A stretch of DNA of 58,487 nt from Chitinophagaceae bacterium (lineage in GTDB: Bacteria > Bacteroidota > Bacteroidia > Chitinophagales > Chitinophagaceae), in assembly GCA_947380605.1 (NCBI GenBank), contig CANCRO010000004.1, forward strand, positions 1-58,487, read 5' to 3'. This document shows, piece after piece, positions 35,839-44,915 of this stretch. A program made the translations under genes and the position numbers. How positions within the stretch are numbered: position 1 is the first letter of the stretch; each line of letters opens with the position of its first letter. The notes under the pieces are model-generated. The model had not been told where the DNA came from. It worked only from the letters and a program-made list of their open reading frames with translations, and did not search any database.

Positions 35839-38800
35839 ATGAAAGAGATACCATTTGAAGTTCGAAACTTTCAACTAGATGGCAAAAAAATTATTGAAGC
35901 TAGCGCTGGAACAGGTAAAACCTTTTCGATCGCTATTTTAGTAGTACGCCTTGTAATTGAAAAGAGATGTAACGTGAAAAGCATACTTATGATGACTTTT
36001 ACTAAATCTGCTGCTGCAGAAATGGAAGAAAGAATTCGCCAATTTATAAGAGATGCCTATTTATACATACAAGGAGGTCATATTAATAATACAACCTTAC
36101 AATTGGTAATTAATAATTATGCTAATACACCAGAAAAAAAACTAGAAGTAAAGAATGACTTAAAAAATGCAATTTTGGAGCTAGATCAATTATCTGTTTC
36201 CACAATACATTCTTTTTGCTCATCCATCCTAAATGAATTTGCATTCGAGACTGGACAGTTGTTTGGCGCAGAGCCGATAGACGACTTAACTTTGCTAATA
36301 GAAGAATATGTAAATGTATTTTGGCGAAAAAACGTAGCTGTTTTAGACACAATATTACTTACCGAATTCATAGAGCTTGAGTATAATAGAAAAGTAATTG
36401 TAAATCTTATACTTGAAATTTTAGGTGGCAAAAAATACCTCCCTTTCGATGTAAATAAAACCTATACTTTAAATTCTTTGAATATAGCTAGTTCAATTGC
36501 TATCATTGAAAGAGAGTTTGAGCGCGTAAAAGAATTAGTTACTGAAATGCCAGAAGTTGATGCGAAGAAAGCATTAAAACCCTTAATTGAAACTCAAGAT
36601 TATAAGGCAATCGCAGAAACTATATTAAATGCGTATAAGTCGAATAAAAAAGCAAAAAATCTTGTTCCTTTTTTAGAACTTATTAAGTCTTTGCAGCATT
36701 CTAAATTAATACAAGACATCAATTGTATGGCAATTTGTGAAATAAAAGAAAAAATAATTAATCACATGTATTCAAAAAATATTATTTCTTTTGATAGCAT
36801 GATTGATAAAATGGAAGAATCAATATCATCACCTTTTGGAAATAAAATCAAAACCGCATTAACTGGAAAATATAGTTCCGTATTTATAGATGAATTTCAA
36901 GATACAGATAAAAATCAGTACAATATATTTAAAAAGGTGTTCATTGAAAATAATAATAAAACATTTGTATGCTTAATTGGAGATCCTAAACAAATGATTT
37001 ATGCTTGGAGAAAAGCAGACATGGCCACTTATAATTTAGCTAAGTTGGATATGGATAAGGATGCCAATGGTGACCATATATTGTATTATATGGAGGAGAA
37101 CTATAGGTCTTCAGCCAATTACATTGATGCAATGAATATATTTTTCAAAAATATACCAACTGTATTTGAAACATTTAACTTGCCCAAACAAGTTGAGTAC
37201 ATGCCAATCAATTTTCCTGTTAATGACGCAAGGACATTAGGAGAGCTTATTGATTCAACAAGTGAGACCCAATTAGAGCCTATTTCTATTGAATTATATC
37301 AAAATAAGAAAGATCAAAAAAAGCGATTTATTCGAGATATTCAAGAATTATTATCAAGTACCAGTACCATTCGAATTCCAGATCATAAATCAAATAATCA
37401 TTTAGAAAAGGTAAAGCCATCTGACATTGGTGTTTTAGTTAAAAAAAATAAGGAAGCCCTTTTAATAAAAAAACTATTAAATAAGTATGGCATTCCAGCA
37501 GTAATTATTAATGATTCTAATATTTTTGAGACTTTTGAAGCAGAGCAAATTTTATATTTATTAGAGGCCTTTACAGAAAGAACACCCAATAAAATTAAAA
37601 GAGCATTATTAACAACTTTCATAGATATTAATAGCACTTCAATTCAGTTAATCGATACTGATGTAATCACAGAAAAATTCAAACTTTACAATGATATATT
37701 TGAAAAAAGAGGTGTTTATCATGCTTTAAAATCTTTTTTTACTGAATTTAATATCCAGCATTTTTTACTTTTTGATTATGGTATTGGAGGGGATAGAATT
37801 TATTCAAATTTAATCCAAGTTGCAGAATCATTACAGCAAACTGAACATGCTCGTAAATTATCACCAACTGATTTGAAAATTTGGTTAAGAGGTATGATAG
37901 CACAAAAGGATAATTTAAAAAATACTGATTATGAACAGAATATAGAGAGTGATGAAAATGCTGTAAAAATTGCTACAATTCATAAAGCAAAAGGGCTAGA
38001 GTATAATATTGTCTTTGCGCCATTTTTAGATTTAAAACCTTTTAAATTCGGCTTCTCATCATTTAGAAAAGAGGACACCTTTAATTTTGTTGAGTATGAA
38101 TCATTGGGGGATAATGAAAAATTATTTTTGGACCAGGTAGAACAAGAAAATAAAAGACTTATTTATGTAGCAATTACAAGAGCAAAGTACCGCTGCTATA
38201 TACTTGCAACAAATCATGCTCAATCAAAAGGGACCATTAGTAAGTATTTTAATAAAATAAAGGATCATCAAGAGAACGAAATAAATGGTTTAATTAAATT
38301 GATTCCATTTGACCAAGATTATACTAATAGCCTTCGATATCCAAGAAAAGGCTTTTTTAGAGATAGTCAGCAGGCTCAGCCCCCAACACCTAAAGAGTTT
38401 CTAGGAGTTTTTCCAGTAGATAATTGGTGGAAAATGAGTTATTCTCGTTTAGCTTCTAAGAACCATGTAATAAAAGATTACCCTAAGCCAGATGAAATTG
38501 CTGATGCATTTGATAAGTTTGTTTTTGAACAATTTCCAAAAGGTGCCAAAGCAGGAAATATACTTCACACCATCCTTGAGAAAATTGATTTTACAACTAA
38601 TGCAGATTCTAATTGGGATAATGAAATTGATAGTGCATTAAACTTTTACAGAGTAAAGGGGAACTTGGAGAATTTAAAGTCAAACATAAAGTTATGGTTA
38701 GAACATATTCTCAATACTGAAATTACAATGCCTGATGGGGTAGTAGTAAAATTATCTCAAGTTGAGCACAAGGATAGAATTAATGAGTTTGAGTTTGATT

Positions 38801-39246
38801 TTAATATGAATGAATTTGATGTAAAATCAGTAGCTAATGCGCTACCCAATGTAGAAGTACGAATTAATACTGAATTGGAAAGTATTAAGGGAGTGATGAA
38901 TGGTAAAATGGACTTATTCTTCAGATATAATGACAAGTATTATATTCTTGACTGGAAATCTAATTTTTTAGGCTTCACTATTGACGATTACATTATTTCA
39001 AATATCGAAGAGGCAATGGGGGACAGTAATTATCATTTACAATATATTATTTATACAATGGCTGCTCGTATGTATTTGAGCAATAGGATACCCAATTTTG
39101 AATATGAAAGTCAATTTGGTGGTGTAGTCTACTTATTTTTAAGAGGGGTAAGAAAAAATCTGTCAACAGGTATTTATACAAACAAGCCAACATTGGAAAC
39201 ATTGGATCGTATTGAGTCTTTAGTCCATCATGAAATAATCATTTAA
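35839..39246 (+). CDS. recB: RecB-like helicase-nuclease (set 2, RT-associated)
   Basis: 1135 residues. Walker A ASAGTGKT (21-28), MMTFTKSAAAEM, STIHSFCSSIL, FIDEFQDTD (about 349-357), GDPKQMIYAWRKAD, ATIHKAKGLEYN and VAITRAK complete the SF1A helicase. The nuclease domain keeps GKMDLFF (about 1020), LDWKSNF (about 1037) and HLQYIIYT, so DNA cleavage should be possible. The start GKKIIEASAGTGKT aligns with set 1 after a slightly shorter N-terminus. It is followed 5 nt later by the unknown 257-residue gene. Confidence 0.93.
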   Translation: MKEIPFEVRNFQLDGKKIIEASAGTGKTFSIAILVVRLVIEKRCNVKSILMMTFTKSAAAEMEERIRQFIRDAYLYIQGGHINNTTLQLVINNYANTPEKKLEVKNDLKNAILELDQLSVSTIHSFCSSILNEFAFETGQLFGAEPIDDLTLLIEEYVNVFWRKNVAVLDTILLTEFIELEYNRKVIVNLILEILGGKKYLPFDVNKTYTLNSLNIASSIAIIEREFERVKELVTEMPEVDAKKALKPLIETQDYKAIAETILNAYKSNKKAKNLVPFLELIKSLQHSKLIQDINCMAICEIKEKIINHMYSKNIISFDSMIDKMEESISSPFGNKIKTALTGKYSSVFIDEFQDTDKNQYNIFKKVFIENNNKTFVCLIGDPKQMIYAWRKADMATYNLAKLDMDKDANGDHILYYMEENYRSSANYIDAMNIFFKNIPTVFETFNLPKQVEYMPINFPVNDARTLGELIDSTSETQLEPISIELYQNKKDQKKRFIRDIQELLSSTSTIRIPDHKSNNHLEKVKPSDIGVLVKKNKEALLIKKLLNKYGIPAVIINDSNIFETFEAEQILYLLEAFTERTPNKIKRALLTTFIDINSTSIQLIDTDVITEKFKLYNDIFEKRGVYHALKSFFTEFNIQHFLLFDYGIGGDRIYSNLIQVAESLQQTEHARKLSPTDLKIWLRGMIAQKDNLKNTDYEQNIESDENAVKIATIHKAKGLEYNIVFAPFLDLKPFKFGFSSFRKEDTFNFVEYESLGDNEKLFLDQVEQENKRLIYVAITRAKYRCYILATNHAQSKGTISKYFNKIKDHQENEINGLIKLIPFDQDYTNSLRYPRKGFFRDSQQAQPPTPKEFLGVFPVDNWWKMSYSRLASKNHVIKDYPKPDEIADAFDKFVFEQFPKGAKAGNILHTILEKIDFTTNADSNWDNEIDSALNFYRVKGNLENLKSNIKLWLEHILNTEITMPDGVVVKLSQVEHKDRINEFEFDFNMNEFDVKSVANALPNVEVRINTELESIKGVMNGKMDLFFRYNDKYYILDWKSNFLGFTIDDYIISNIEEAMGDSNYHLQYIIYTMAARMYLSNRIPNFEYESQFGGVVYLFLRGVRKNLSTGIYTNKPTLETLDRIESLVHHEIII

Positions 39247-39251
39247 ATTTT

Positions 39252-40025
39252 ATGAGTTATCTAGCCAACTTAACTGTAAAAGATGTTGAGCAAGGTCCTT
39301 TACCTTTGAAGGATATTCTTGCTAATAGTTTGTATTATGCAGCATGTGAAACAGATGGTGGAGTAGTCAAAGATTGTAATACGCTCAACAGAGATTTAGG
39401 TGTTAAAAGCTTCATATATGCAGACTATGCTTTGGGAGAAGATAGGCTAAATCAAGAATTGAATAACTTTTATGGTTATACAGTTTTTGCAAAAAGGAAT
39501 ATTTTGAAATCAGAACTTATACCCAATGGATGGAATGTCACATTACCTCCTGGGCTTACCCCACAAGAGTATATGATCTATTGTAATCAATTTAAAAAAC
39601 CTTTTGCAAAATGGGTTATTTACGAGAGGGTTCCTGAAAAAGGAGAAGATTTTGGACATAAACGTTTTAGTCTACTATATATTGGAGGTGAAGGGATTGC
39701 TACCTATCAGGCACTATATTGGTCTAATAATGCATGCCCTAAAGTAGTAGCAATTATTCAGCCAGGGCATAGTTTTGGTAATAATTGGGCTGATTTTACT
39801 GCATCTGATGGCTATTTCAATTGGGTTATTTTTAATCATCCAAATCAAAAAACACCTATACAAATATATTTCGGAGGCTATATGGAAAAAGAAGATTATG
39901 AAGATTTTAATTGGCCCAATTATAATAGAATAAGAGAGATAGAACATTATTATGGACCCAATAGAAATAATATAGGATATGTGGCGGTTCATGAATTTGT
40001 AGGAAAAAAAATTGAATACGATTGA
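39252..40025 (+). CDS. Unknown 257-residue protein ending the RT-RecBCD operon
   Basis: It begins 5 nt after recB, so it is very probably co-translated with the complex. There is no signal peptide or membrane span. Well-structured segments include LYYAACETDGGVVKDCNTLN, KSFIYADYALGEDRL, FGHKRFSLLYIGGEGIATYQ and YWSNNACPKVVAIIQPGHSF, with many W, Y, G and N residues. I recognise no domain of known function, though similar hypothetical proteins seem familiar. Conserved-looking Asp, Cys and His residues would suit an enzyme or nucleotide-binding role, which I cannot assign. An AT-rich 7-bp hairpin (ATTGATT/AATCAAT, near 40020-40040) lies just after it. Confidence 0.7.
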   Translation: MSYLANLTVKDVEQGPLPLKDILANSLYYAACETDGGVVKDCNTLNRDLGVKSFIYADYALGEDRLNQELNNFYGYTVFAKRNILKSELIPNGWNVTLPPGLTPQEYMIYCNQFKKPFAKWVIYERVPEKGEDFGHKRFSLLYIGGEGIATYQALYWSNNACPKVVAIIQPGHSFGNNWADFTASDGYFNWVIFNHPNQKTPIQIYFGGYMEKEDYEDFNWPNYNRIREIEHYYGPNRNNIGYVAVHEFVGKKIEYD

Positions 40026-40216
40026 TTATTATAAATCAATGTTGTGTACTGTTCAATTTTTAAAATTCAATTTTTTTATGCCTTGTGTAAATTTTTAAGT
40101 TCATAGAACATTAACTTTAATACTATAATAAAGCGAAAGCTATAGTGAAATATCATTAGAATTTAAACCTTATTTTCTTTAATCAAAAGTTTGTTGTTGA
40201 AAATTCAAGAGTTCTG

Positions 40217-41149
40217 ATGATTTTAGGCATCCTTATTAATATTTTAGTAAATGATAATCAAATGATAATCAACTCTAATTCATCCTATGAAGAAGTTTTA
40301 AATACTTTAATGATTGATGGCATTCAGCTACAGTTTGCTAACATTGAATTTAAAGATAATTATGAATTATGTTTTACTGCGATAAGTCAAAATTTTTCCG
40401 CCATTAGATTTTGTTCTGATAGACTAAAGTCAAATACCGAAATTGCGCTACATGCAATCAGTAAATCTAGCTTATCTACTAAAGATGGTGTAAATGGGAG
40501 TGTAATTTTTAATGAAATAATTAGCGAAACACTTAGAGGAGATCTTGACTTTATTTTTGAAGCGTATATAGCTAATTCTATATACATTCGACCACCCGAA
40601 TACCTTTTAAATGAAATGTATTTTATGCTTCAGGTTGTAAGAAGAAATGGAATGTTAATACGCGATGCAAGTTTGAATATTAAACAAAATAGACAAATAG
40701 TTCTTGCCGCTGCAAATCAATGCGGCGATTTTTTTTGTAATAGTCATTTTCAACTATTTTGGAATGATCGCGAAGTAGCATTAGCTGCTGCAAAAACAAG
40801 TTGGTTTTTTCTGCCATGTATTTCAAGTAATTTTTATCTAGACACCGAATTCTTAGATGCTATAATTTCTAATGCTACGAATCTTAGAAAAATATTCCAA
40901 TTGCCTAAAGAAATTTTTTATAGTAGTAATGGAATTTTAGAAATAAAAAGATTTTCTAATTGTTATTTTAATTTAGAAAAATCTGCAGATAAATATTTAT
41001 TATTACAACAATTATTAAATTATGAATTTCTAACAAAAGAAGTTATTGAAAATCTTAAAGTTGAATCAATTAATAGAAATGTAAAAATTGATATGATTAA
41101 TTTGTTTTTAAAATATGCTAAAAGAACAGGAGTTTTAAAATTCGAATAG
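40217..41149 (+). CDS. DUF4116-like repeat protein
   Basis: 310 residues. Repeated units resembling DUF4116 (for example NYELCFTAISQNFSAIRFCS, NRQIVLAAANQCGDFFCNSH, DREVALAAAKTSWFFLPCIS) of about 45 residues, each with an acidic start, an AA pair and a C-terminal Leu or Phe. DUF4116 arrays are of unknown function and are often present in large paralogous families. It starts 191 bp after the RT-RecBCD operon with no shared leader, so it is probably a separate unit. Confidence 0.6.
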   Translation: MILGILINILVNDNQMIINSNSSYEEVLNTLMIDGIQLQFANIEFKDNYELCFTAISQNFSAIRFCSDRLKSNTEIALHAISKSSLSTKDGVNGSVIFNEIISETLRGDLDFIFEAYIANSIYIRPPEYLLNEMYFMLQVVRRNGMLIRDASLNIKQNRQIVLAAANQCGDFFCNSHFQLFWNDREVALAAAKTSWFFLPCISSNFYLDTEFLDAIISNATNLRKIFQLPKEIFYSSNGILEIKRFSNCYFNLEKSADKYLLLQQLLNYEFLTKEVIENLKVESINRNVKIDMINLFLKYAKRTGVLKFE

Positions 41150-41396
41150 CAAAAACAATTGCCAAAGTTTAAAGATTGAATATTTTAAAAATTATCAATT
41201 AAATTACTGTATAGAATGATCCTTTATCAAGATGGAAAATTCAGCCTATTAATTTTAAGAATTTTTTAACCTTAATTTTTAATACAAAAAAAATACTTAA
41301 GAAAATATTCCCACCCTTTAGTGGAAAGCTAAATGATTAAGCAATTTTGTAATTTTTTGATAGCTAAAAATATTTTTTTAGAATAGAGAAATAAAT

Positions 41397-41699
41397 ATGA
41401 TGCGACTTATATATTTATATTTATTGGGATTTATTCCCGTTGTAATCTTATTAGGGTTAAATCAAACTGATTTCGCTTATATATTCCTCATGATAAGTTA
41501 TTTAATGCCATTATGGATTATTTTTTTATTTTTCAATGCGGTAAATAGTAAAGAGTGGTATTTTGAAAATTTAAAAGAACATAGCTGGTTTTATAGGGTA
41601 TTTACAAGTATACAATTTGTTTTTTATGTTTTAATTCCAATTTTTGCAAGCTTTTACGGGTACTATTTGGCTTTTTTATATTATTTAAATTATAAATAA
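41397..41699 (+). CDS. Small three-span membrane protein
   Basis: 100 residues with hydrophobic spans at about 4-20 (YLYLLGFIPVVILLGL), 27-47 (AYIFLMISYLMPLWIIFLFF) and 71-95. Two ATGs are adjacent (41397, 41400) and either could start. No family is recognised. The composition is typical of inner-membrane mini-proteins such as immunity or accessory proteins, but context gives no partner. Confidence 0.55.
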   Translation: MMRLIYLYLLGFIPVVILLGLNQTDFAYIFLMISYLMPLWIIFLFFNAVNSKEWYFENLKEHSWFYRVFTSIQFVFYVLIPIFASFYGYYLAFLYYLNYK

Positions 41700-41714
41700 A
41701 GAGTATATCCTTAC

Positions 41715-41732
41715 TACTTTGTATACAAAGTA
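41715..41732. promoter_or_regulatory. 18-bp perfect palindrome
   Basis: TACTTTGTATACAAAGTA reads the same on both strands. It lies between the membrane protein (ending 41699) and the TPR gene (start 41799). It could be a dimeric repressor site or a weak terminator. No regulator is encoded next to it. Confidence 0.4.
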
Positions 41733-41798
41733 ATAACAATAGTATATTCTGATTAAATGAATGGAGAAATCAAACATTAATACTTTACAAATCAAATT

Positions 41799-42500
41799 AT
41801 GAAAACACTTATTTTCCTTTTACTGACTTTTAGTATAAACTGCTACAGCCAAACAGCGGAGGAGTATTATAACAGAGGGATGGCAAAAAATGATTTAAAG
41901 GACTTTAAAGGGGCAATAAAAGACTTCAATAAGGTAATTGAACTAAATCCTAAAAGTGCAGTTTCATATTCTGCCAGAGGGCTGTCAAAAGAACATATTA
42001 AAGACTATCGAGGGGCAATAATAGACCATAATATGGCAATTGAACTTAATCCTAAAGATGCCGATTTCTATTCTAACAGAGGGGGGGCAAAGCTAAGATT
42101 AGAGGATTATAAAGGAGCAGTTTTAGACTACTCCAAAGCAATTGAGCTGAATCCTAAAGATGCCGATTTCTATTCTAATAGAGGGAATGTAAAACTAAGA
42201 TTAAAGGATTATGTAGGTACAGTTGCAGACTATACTAAGGCAATAGAACTTAATCCTAAAGATGCAAATCCGTATTTTTACAGGGGGATAGCAAAACAAA
42301 AAATGAAGGACAACCGAGGAGCAATTATAGACTTCACAAAAGCAATTGAGTTGAATCCTAAAAATGCAAATTTCTATTTAATGAGGGGTATGGCAAAACT
42401 AACTTTGAATCAAAAAGATAGTGGATGCTTAGATCTAATTAATGCAGGTAAGTTAGGTGATGAAGATGCAAATGAAATGATAATTAAATATTGCAGATAA
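41799..42500 (+). CDS. Secreted TPR protein
   Basis: The signal peptide MKTLIFLLLTFSINCYSQ is followed by six near-identical 34-residue tetratricopeptide repeats (pattern YYNRGMAKNDLKDFKGAIKD, then FNKVIELNPK) and a C-terminal capping helix with GCLDLINAGKLGD. TPR arrays are protein-protein scaffolds; here it should act in the periplasm or on the surface. The near identity of repeats (DADFYSNRG twice) implies recent internal duplication. Confidence 0.85.
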   Translation: MKTLIFLLLTFSINCYSQTAEEYYNRGMAKNDLKDFKGAIKDFNKVIELNPKSAVSYSARGLSKEHIKDYRGAIIDHNMAIELNPKDADFYSNRGGAKLRLEDYKGAVLDYSKAIELNPKDADFYSNRGNVKLRLKDYVGTVADYTKAIELNPKDANPYFYRGIAKQKMKDNRGAIIDFTKAIELNPKNANFYLMRGMAKLTLNQKDSGCLDLINAGKLGDEDANEMIIKYCR

Positions 42501-42626
42501 CACCAATCACAAAAAATAATTCTGAAGCAAAAGCAGTCTGGATTTCAGGTTAAAGACATTATAAAAATAAGTAAGGCAATTTTTGAACAATAATATCGTT
42601 CTTGTAATCAAATAAAAAATTACCTT

Positions 42627-43670
42627 ATGAAATATGCTTTAATTTTTGTTTTCACCGTTTTTATTGGAGTATCAAATGCCCAAAGAATTGAAAAAATCAG
42701 CAAAGAAGATTTGATTAAACATTTTAAAGAGGACATTAGTTCATGGCAATATTTCGCAGCTTTAAATTTGTCAAATTCTAACCAGGCAATTATTAAACTC
42801 ACAAAAATACCACAGGAAGAATGGAGTCAAGCAAAGATGACCCGAAAAGAAGTTTCTGATTTAATACGTCCGATGGAAGAAGTAATGCATTTTGATAGTT
42901 TGGGCAATCCAGTAGGTAAAAAGAACGTTCGAAGTGATTTCTTTCGCCCCAATTTTATTGCTATATCAGACAATCCAGAACTAAAGAATAAAATTGGATT
43001 TGGATATCAAGTATATATTAAAACTGATGAGCAAGAGTTCACAGTAGATCATATTTTATTTAATGACATCAGTAACTGGCCAAATCTGAAAGAAAAGAGA
43101 AAATTGACTTTCTTGAAACTGTTTTCTGTTTTCCCCCAATATTCAAGAGCTGATAGTACAATCAATATTAAAATAAATGATAGAGATTCAAAACTGCATT
43201 TATTTGATATAAGTAATAATTCGGATACATTTCCAGCACTTAATTATTTAGTTGAATATTTAATGAAAGTTTACGAAAAAGATTTTGCTTCAGTTGCTTA
43301 TTCAGGTAAAGATTCTTCTTATTATGATAGACAAGATAATTTTGGTAATTCAAAGATTAAACCTGTCAGTATAAATGAATATGCCAAGATAAGTGAATAT
43401 ATGGTTGAATTTAAAGATGAAAATGGGAATTCCTATCGCCAAAAGACGCTACCCTATTTTACTCGTTTGGTTGCAATTTCTTTACTATTTGATAAGCAAG
43501 CTGCAAGCCAAAATTTTAGAACGATTTATCCCGGAGCTTATAAGCCTGTAATAACTTCTACAGGTATTGATCTTGGCAATTCGCCATTTTTTCTTTCACC
43601 CAGTTCATTAAAACGTTTTAGCTTAACTTCTCAAATACTTATAGATTATTTGACTCAAATCTATAATTAA
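42627..43670 (+). CDS. Exported protein of unknown function
   Basis: The signal peptide MKYALIFVFTVFIGVSNAQ precedes a 330-residue mature protein with no known domain. Recognisable pieces are MHFDSLGNPVGKKNVRSDFF and HILFNDISNWPNL. A fragment of a paralogue survives at 25259-25316 (23-nt exact match), so the genome carries or carried more than one copy. Tail-to-tail with the DUF1566 gene, 4 bp apart. Confidence 0.65.
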   Translation: MKYALIFVFTVFIGVSNAQRIEKISKEDLIKHFKEDISSWQYFAALNLSNSNQAIIKLTKIPQEEWSQAKMTRKEVSDLIRPMEEVMHFDSLGNPVGKKNVRSDFFRPNFIAISDNPELKNKIGFGYQVYIKTDEQEFTVDHILFNDISNWPNLKEKRKLTFLKLFSVFPQYSRADSTINIKINDRDSKLHLFDISNNSDTFPALNYLVEYLMKVYEKDFASVAYSGKDSSYYDRQDNFGNSKIKPVSINEYAKISEYMVEFKDENGNSYRQKTLPYFTRLVAISLLFDKQAASQNFRTIYPGAYKPVITSTGIDLGNSPFFLSPSSLKRFSLTSQILIDYLTQIYN

Positions 43671-43674
43671 AGAA

Positions 43675-44082
43675 CTAAAAATCACGAACTGCTCGAACGT
43701 AGAAGGTGAAATTCTTACTGGTGGAATTCATACTACCATAGGCAAAATCATAGTAATACGCGACGTCGTTGGCGCCCTCCGAAGAACTCCAATAGAGGTT
43801 GTAGGAATAACCTTTAATTCCATAGATATTATAAAAATAATCTAATTCATTTTTTGTTGGTAATCTCCAACCATGTCCTAATGATTCGCAAGCTTCTTTA
43901 GCATAAAACCAACTCATCTGACTTGGAAAATCATACTCAGTAAATTCCAAATTGAAAATTTTTATTGGTGTTCCGATAATTTTAGATGTCATGATAATTA
44001 CTGGAGCTCCACAACCAACACATAATTTGGCTTTATCAGATATCACTTTGTTACACTCGGGACAATTAAATAGTGCCATCAA
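43675..44082 (-). CDS. Zinc-ribbon plus DUF1566/C-type-lectin-fold protein, likely DGR target
   Basis: 135 residues. An N-terminal zinc ribbon (C7-C10 and C21-C24: CPECN and CVGCG) is fused to a DUF1566 domain: YAKEACESLGHGWRLPTKNE, then LYWSSSE, and it ends FYVRAVRDF. DUF1566 has the formylglycine-enzyme/C-type-lectin fold that diversity-generating retroelements use as a variable protein. The last ~40 residues show the expected codon signature (see the separate entry). There is no signal peptide; the zinc ribbon suggests an intracellular role. No DGR RT lies nearby. Confidence 0.75.
   Translation of the reverse strand: MMALFNCPECNKVISDKAKLCVGCGAPVIIMTSKIIGTPIKIFNLEFTEYDFPSQMSWFYAKEACESLGHGWRLPTKNELDYFYNIYGIKGYSYNLYWSSSEGANDVAYYYDFAYGSMNSTSKNFTFYVRAVRDF
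43681..43806 (-). repeat. Candidate DGR variable region (VR)
   Basis: Codons 103-107 of the DUF1566 gene are GGC GCC AAC GAC GTC: five consecutive NNC codons in a gene that otherwise favours A/T third positions. All are derivable from AAC by changes at adenines only. Further codons (GAT, TAT, AGT, TCC, ACC, TTC) alternate with invariant-looking ones up to the 3' end GTTCGAGCAGTTCGTG. That is the A-to-N pattern of mutagenic retrohoming. I found no template repeat in this window, so the TR and RT must be elsewhere or lost. Confidence 0.6.
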
Positions 44083-44289
44083 ATCTATTTTTTTAAATTA
44101 TACTTGATTTAAAATTAAAGTTAAATCATTGATTGGAAAATCCATTTTGTTTACTACGCTAGTATAGGTTGTTATTTTTAACTATTATGATATTATTACA
44201 TTATTTGGAGTAATTCATTTTCGCTCTAAAGTTTTAATAATAAGACAAACAAGCAATACGCATTTACATTATAACTATTTCCCCTTTTT

Positions 44290-44811
44290 TTATTTTAGCT
44301 TTTCAAAATACTTATTTAATAAAGGCACCGGGTCAGTATAAAATGAAAGCCCATTCATTTTATCATTATACCATTTAGGAAAAATTGTTCCAATTGAGTA
44401 ATGAAGATGAGCTGGAGTATATTTTGCATTACCTGTATTTCCTACTGTTCCAATTTCTTGGCCATTGCTAAGCCAACTTCCAATTTTAGTGTCAATAGTT
44501 TTAAGGTGAGCATAATAATGTGTTTTGAAACCTGGACCTAAAACTACAATTACATTGCCCCCAAGAGACAAAACACCTTTGTAAATAACTAACCCCTTTG
44601 TAGCGGACAAAACTGGGGTTCCAGCTTTTGCGAATATATCAACTCCTTTATGCTTGTGACCTGCCCTAGGAGCACCAAAGCCGTTTTGGTCATAACTATT
44701 CATGGAGCACCCCTTTACTGGTGCAGTAAATTCCCAACTAGAATAATAATAGGCCAATATTGCGACTAGAATTAATAGAAGGGAAAGGGTTATAATGATT
44801 CTTTTTTTCAT
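44290..44811 (-). CDS. M23 family metallopeptidase (LytM-like)
   Basis: 173 residues. One N-terminal membrane span or signal anchor (6-24), then GHKHKGVDIF with zinc ligands His54 and Asp58, and AHLHYSIG with His135 and His137. Lysostaphin-like endopeptidases of this type cleave peptidoglycan cross-links in the periplasm. The domain is compact without extra modules. About 200 bp of empty sequence separates it from the DUF1566 gene downstream. A single gene with no clear operon. Confidence 0.85.
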   Translation of the reverse strand: MKKRIIITLSLLLILVAILAYYYSSWEFTAPVKGCSMNSYDQNGFGAPRAGHKHKGVDIFAKAGTPVLSATKGLVIYKGVLSLGGNVIVVLGPGFKTHYYAHLKTIDTKIGSWLSNGQEIGTVGNTGNAKYTPAHLHYSIGTIFPKWYNDKMNGLSFYTDPVPLLNKYFEKLK

Positions 44812-44915
44812 TCGAATAGGTTATATCTTATTGATAATCAATTAAAATAATATTATTGTATAAATTATATTGCAAATATAAAATTATTTTATTTACCTTT
44901 ATAAAAATTTTTAAA

